Below are positions 14,713 to 15,797 of a stretch of DNA of 15,797 nt, in pieces. A program made the translations under genes and the position numbers. Numbering within the stretch: the stretch's first letter is position 1; every line of letters starts with the position of its first letter. The notes under the pieces are model-generated. The model worked only from the letters and a program-made list of their open reading frames with translations, did no database searches and had not been told where the DNA came from. The stretch lies in NCBI GenBank assembly GCA_016763955.1, contig JAESSU010000413.1:1-15797 (forward strand), given 5' to 3'. This stretch comes from Phycisphaeraceae bacterium. Lineage in GTDB: Bacteria > Planctomycetota > Phycisphaerae > Phycisphaerales > Phycisphaeraceae.

Positions 14713-14756
14713 GCGCCGGTAGCTCAGTTGGTGGAGCGTCAGTTTATGAAGGCTGA
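14713..14756 (+). pseudogene. tRNA-like 5' half (degenerate tRNA)
   Basis: The sequence begins like a tRNA: a 7-base acceptor strand GCGCCGG (14713-14719), TA, the D stem GCTC/GAGC (14722-14725 with 14734-14737) around AGTTGGTG, one G, then an anticodon-type hairpin TCAGT/GCTGA (14739-14743 with 14752-14756). The loop has eight bases, one too many. No T arm with TTCGAATC and no 3' acceptor strand complementary to GCGCCGG follows. The loop TTATGAA would imply an unusual A34 anticodon. It looks like a decayed or truncated tRNA, although its position just after a strong promoter means it is probably transcribed. Confidence 0.5.
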
Positions 14757-14826
14757 CAACCTGCCTTGATAAATAAAGGCTTGTAGTTCTTTGGCCCAGC
14801 GATTGGACCAGCGTCTTGATGTTTAT

Positions 14827-14899
14827 GTGGGTGTAACTCAGTTGGTAGAGTATTTGCTTCCCAAGCAAACTGTCGCCGGTTCGAATCCGGTCACCCGCT
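14827..14899 (+). tRNA. tRNA-Gly (anticodon CCC)
   Basis: The 73 bases fold as a complete tRNA. The acceptor is GTGGGTG/CACCCGC (14827-14833 with 14892-14898, one T-G pair). The D stem is ACTC/GAGT, the anticodon stem is TTTGC/GCAAA with loop TTCCCAA, the variable loop has five bases, and the T stem is GCCGG/CCGGT around TTCGAAT. The anticodon CCC reads the glycine codon GGG. The 3' CCA is not encoded; the discriminator is T14899. It shares the upstream promoter with the tRNA-like half. Confidence 0.93.
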
Positions 14900-14901
14900 T
14901 T

Positions 14902-15105
14902 ATGAAAAAGGAAATGACCATCACCGTGAAAACCACCGATGCGCAAGGAACAGACTGGGAATACACGGAAATTGTACCGTGGCCAGTGCCAGGGGCACGA
15001 GAAGATGCAGCTGCCGTGGCGTGCATGGCTCGTGAACTTGCCCAAAGCATTGCTGAGAATCCACCGCCAGCTAAAATTTCACGCCTCGAACTTGCACAGG
15101 GCTGA
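14902..15105 (+). CDS. Small hypothetical protein (67 aa) directly after tRNA-Gly
   Basis: The reading frame starts at ATG 14902, two bases after the tRNA; an alternative ATG at 14914 gives 63 residues. It encodes an acidic, mixed protein with an N-terminal beta-like stretch (MTITVKTTD), a Pro-rich centre (IVPWPVPGA), an Ala-rich helix (DAAAVACMARELAQSIAE) and a PPPAKIS segment. No family is recognised. The frame stays open backward through the tRNA, so the start is uncertain. It is followed by a hairpin over its stop codon and a strong terminator, which supports it as a real transcription unit, perhaps processed from the tRNA transcript. No signal peptide or membrane segment is seen. Confidence 0.5.
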   Translation: MKKEMTITVKTTDAQGTDWEYTEIVPWPVPGAREDAAAVACMARELAQSIAENPPPAKISRLELAQG

Positions 15106-15112
15106 TGCCCTG
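15097..15112. repeat. Hairpin enclosing the small gene's stop codon
   Basis: CAGGGC (15097-15102) and GCCCTG (15107-15112) form a perfect 6-base stem with the stop codon TGA in the four-base loop. No T tract follows, so on its own it is not an intrinsic terminator. It is the first of three GC-rich hairpins in a row. Confidence 0.5.
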
Positions 15113-15124
15113 AAACAAATCGCC

Positions 15125-15154
15125 CCCCCTGCCCTTCAGCAACGAACCAGGGGG
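15125..15154. repeat. GC-rich hairpin carrying a TTCAGC-ACGAACCA loop repeat
   Basis: CCCCCTG (15125-15131) pairs with CAGGGGG (15148-15154). The loop holds TTCAGCAACGAACCA, which extends into the 3' arm and differs by one base from the copy in the next hairpin (15182-15196). Similar loops in differently built stems suggest a short repeat element, not chance. Confidence 0.55.
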
Positions 15155-15164
15155 AGCAGCCTTT

Positions 15165-15218
15165 GCCCCTCCCCCCTACTCTTCAGCTACGAACCAAGGG
15201 GGCGAGGGGCTTTTTTTT
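15165..15218 (+). terminator. Strong rho-independent terminator after the small gene
   Basis: GCCCCTC (15165-15171) pairs with GAGGGGC (15204-15210). After one C-C mismatch, further C/G pairs form between 15173-15176 and 15199-15202. Eight T residues follow (15211-15218), and a second T7 run lies a few bases on. The loop contains TTCAGCTACGAACCA (15182-15196). The 429-base gene-free stretch 15106-15534 holds this terminator, the neighbouring hairpins and repeat copies; no gene is seen in it. Confidence 0.85.
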
Positions 15219-15295
15219 GACTTTTTTTGTCCCCAGTGTCACAAGTCGAGACTGCAACCCTTGACAAAATACCGAACTCGTGGTTAGCTTGTCAG

Positions 15296-15310
15296 TGGTT
15301 CGTAGCTGAA
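15296..15310 (-). repeat. Inverted copy of the TTCAGCTACGAACCA repeat
   Basis: TGGTTCGTAGCTGAA is the exact reverse complement of the 15 bases at 15182-15196, about 100 bases away. Another copy with one mismatch over 12 bases, TCAGCTACGGAC, lies at 15384-15395 in forward orientation. With 15135-15149 this makes four copies in about 260 bases. No terminal repeats or transposase are associated. Confidence 0.6.
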
Positions 15311-15325
15311 CCCAAACAAATCATC

Positions 15326-15343
15326 GCGTCTGAAGGCAGACGC
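15326..15343 (+). terminator. Small hairpin with short T tract
   Basis: GCGTCTG (15326-15332) and CAGACGC (15337-15343) form a perfect 7-base stem with an AAGG loop, followed by A and four T residues. It resembles a weak terminator, but no gene runs into it from the left after the strong terminator at 15165-15218. It may be a decayed remnant or part of the repeat region. Confidence 0.35.
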
Positions 15344-15534
15344 ATTTTGACTCGCTGCCACTGCTGGCCGACGCTTTATCTCGTCAGCTACGGACTGCGT
15401 TACTAGCGGTGGCGTGCGCTTTTGGAGTGTGCTGATGAGCAGGCAATCATTCAGAGGCACCGGATAGACCAAAAGCAGCTTGGCAACGCGGCTGACACCA
15501 CTCGGTATCTTCACATCAAGACACTTTTGGAATT

Positions 15535-15780
15535 TTGGGAGAATTACTTGGGCAGTCTGTAGGCGTTTCAACAGATCCGATGGGTAATCGGCCCCGCGGT
15601 GGCCCGACTGTCCGATTTCTCAAAATCATGTCAGACAGGGCGCCATATCGTGCCAATTTAGGCCGGAATTCTGACGCCCAATTTATTGCTGAGCACAGGA
15701 ACAAATTGCTTCATGGCCAAGATAGTTGGGAAGAATTGTTGGATATGAGATTGCGAATGATTGCATCATTTGGATCGTAA
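15535..15780 (+). CDS. Short ORF, possible 3' remnant of a HEPN-domain protein
   Basis: The frame is open from 15496 after a TGA and ends at TAA 15778-15780. TTG 15535, ATG 15580 and ATG 15628 are candidate starts, none with a clear ribosome site. From 15535 it would encode 81 residues. The C-terminal part has the segment AEHRNKLLHG, an R-x4-H motif of the form RN-x3-H typical of HEPN nucleases and toxins, followed by a helix-like LLDMRLRMIASF. HEPN domains are usually over 100 residues, so this could be the 3' end of a gene whose 5' part has been lost. The bases upstream of 15496 have stops in this frame and show no joining frame. The motif is short and could be coincidental. Confidence 0.35.
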   Translation: MGELLGQSVGVSTDPMGNRPRGGPTVRFLKIMSDRAPYRANLGRNSDAQFIAEHRNKLLHGQDSWEELLDMRLRMIASFGS

Positions 15781-15797
15781 AATAAACTCAAACCCAC

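Noticed and set aside
15261..15289. Perfect -35 TTGACA as a promoter toward the right end
   Set aside because: At a 17-base spacing the -10 would be TTAGCT, a poor match, and no gene starts close downstream.
15284..15571. Minus-strand 95-codon frame ending in FGFSYEPLTS
   Set aside because: Its C-terminal text is the translation of the TTCAGCTACGAACCA repeat, and the same FSYEP string appears in a plus-strand frame near 15200 for that reason. It has no ribosome site or recognisable domain.
14820..15797. Integration site in tRNA-Gly
   Set aside because: No direct repeat of the tRNA 3' end is found downstream and no integrase is visible in the window.

Overview
The window reads as a bacterial sugar or amino-polyol catabolism region. 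Ten complete metabolic or regulatory genes follow a 5'-truncated alanine dehydrogenase, all on the plus strand from 1 to 14650. A short tRNA and repeat region of different character follows. The mix of divergent Gfo/Idh oxidoreductases, a cytosolic ceramidase-like hydrolase, DeoR regulators and FGGY kinases, with several starts lacking a Shine-Dalgarno site, suggests a planctomycete or PVC-like bacterium (possibly Phycisphaerae). That assignment is inference; no marker gene in the window settles it.

Module 1 (1-7086): alanine dehydrogenase (5' end outside the window), a DeoR repressor, an FGGY kinase, an L-arabinose-isomerase-like protein whose start overlaps the kinase stop by 8 bases, an amidohydrolase-2 family protein, and a Gfo/Idh protein resembling the NAD-dependent GH109 glycosidases. 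It ends at a textbook intrinsic terminator (7049-7086).

Module 2 (about 7150-14650): a second FGGY kinase, a second DeoR repressor, a NagB-fold isomerase-like protein with a changed catalytic residue, a class III aminotransferase, a terminator (11935-11978), a canonical Gfo/Idh dehydrogenase, and a neutral-ceramidase-like hydrolase. The kinase and the DeoR gene of this module share a near-palindromic 17-base site that overlaps the -10 element of both proposed promoters. This is the best candidate for the DeoR operator.

The two modules have parallel parts: DeoR, FGGY kinase, a sugar-isomerase fold, a Gfo/Idh protein and a hydrolase of C-N or ester bonds. A hypothesis for the whole is that the hydrolases free an amine or open a lactone, the class III aminotransferase passes the amino group to pyruvate, alanine dehydrogenase regenerates pyruvate and releases ammonia, and the dehydrogenases, isomerases and kinases feed the carbon chain into central metabolism. 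No transporter is present, and the substrate cannot be named from sequence.

Right end (14651-15797): a consensus promoter, a tRNA-like 5' half lacking its 3' half, an intact tRNA-Gly(CCC), a small hypothetical gene, stacked GC-rich hairpins ending in a strong terminator, dispersed copies of a 15-base repeat, and a short reading frame with an R-x4-H motif that may be the remnant of a HEPN-domain protein.
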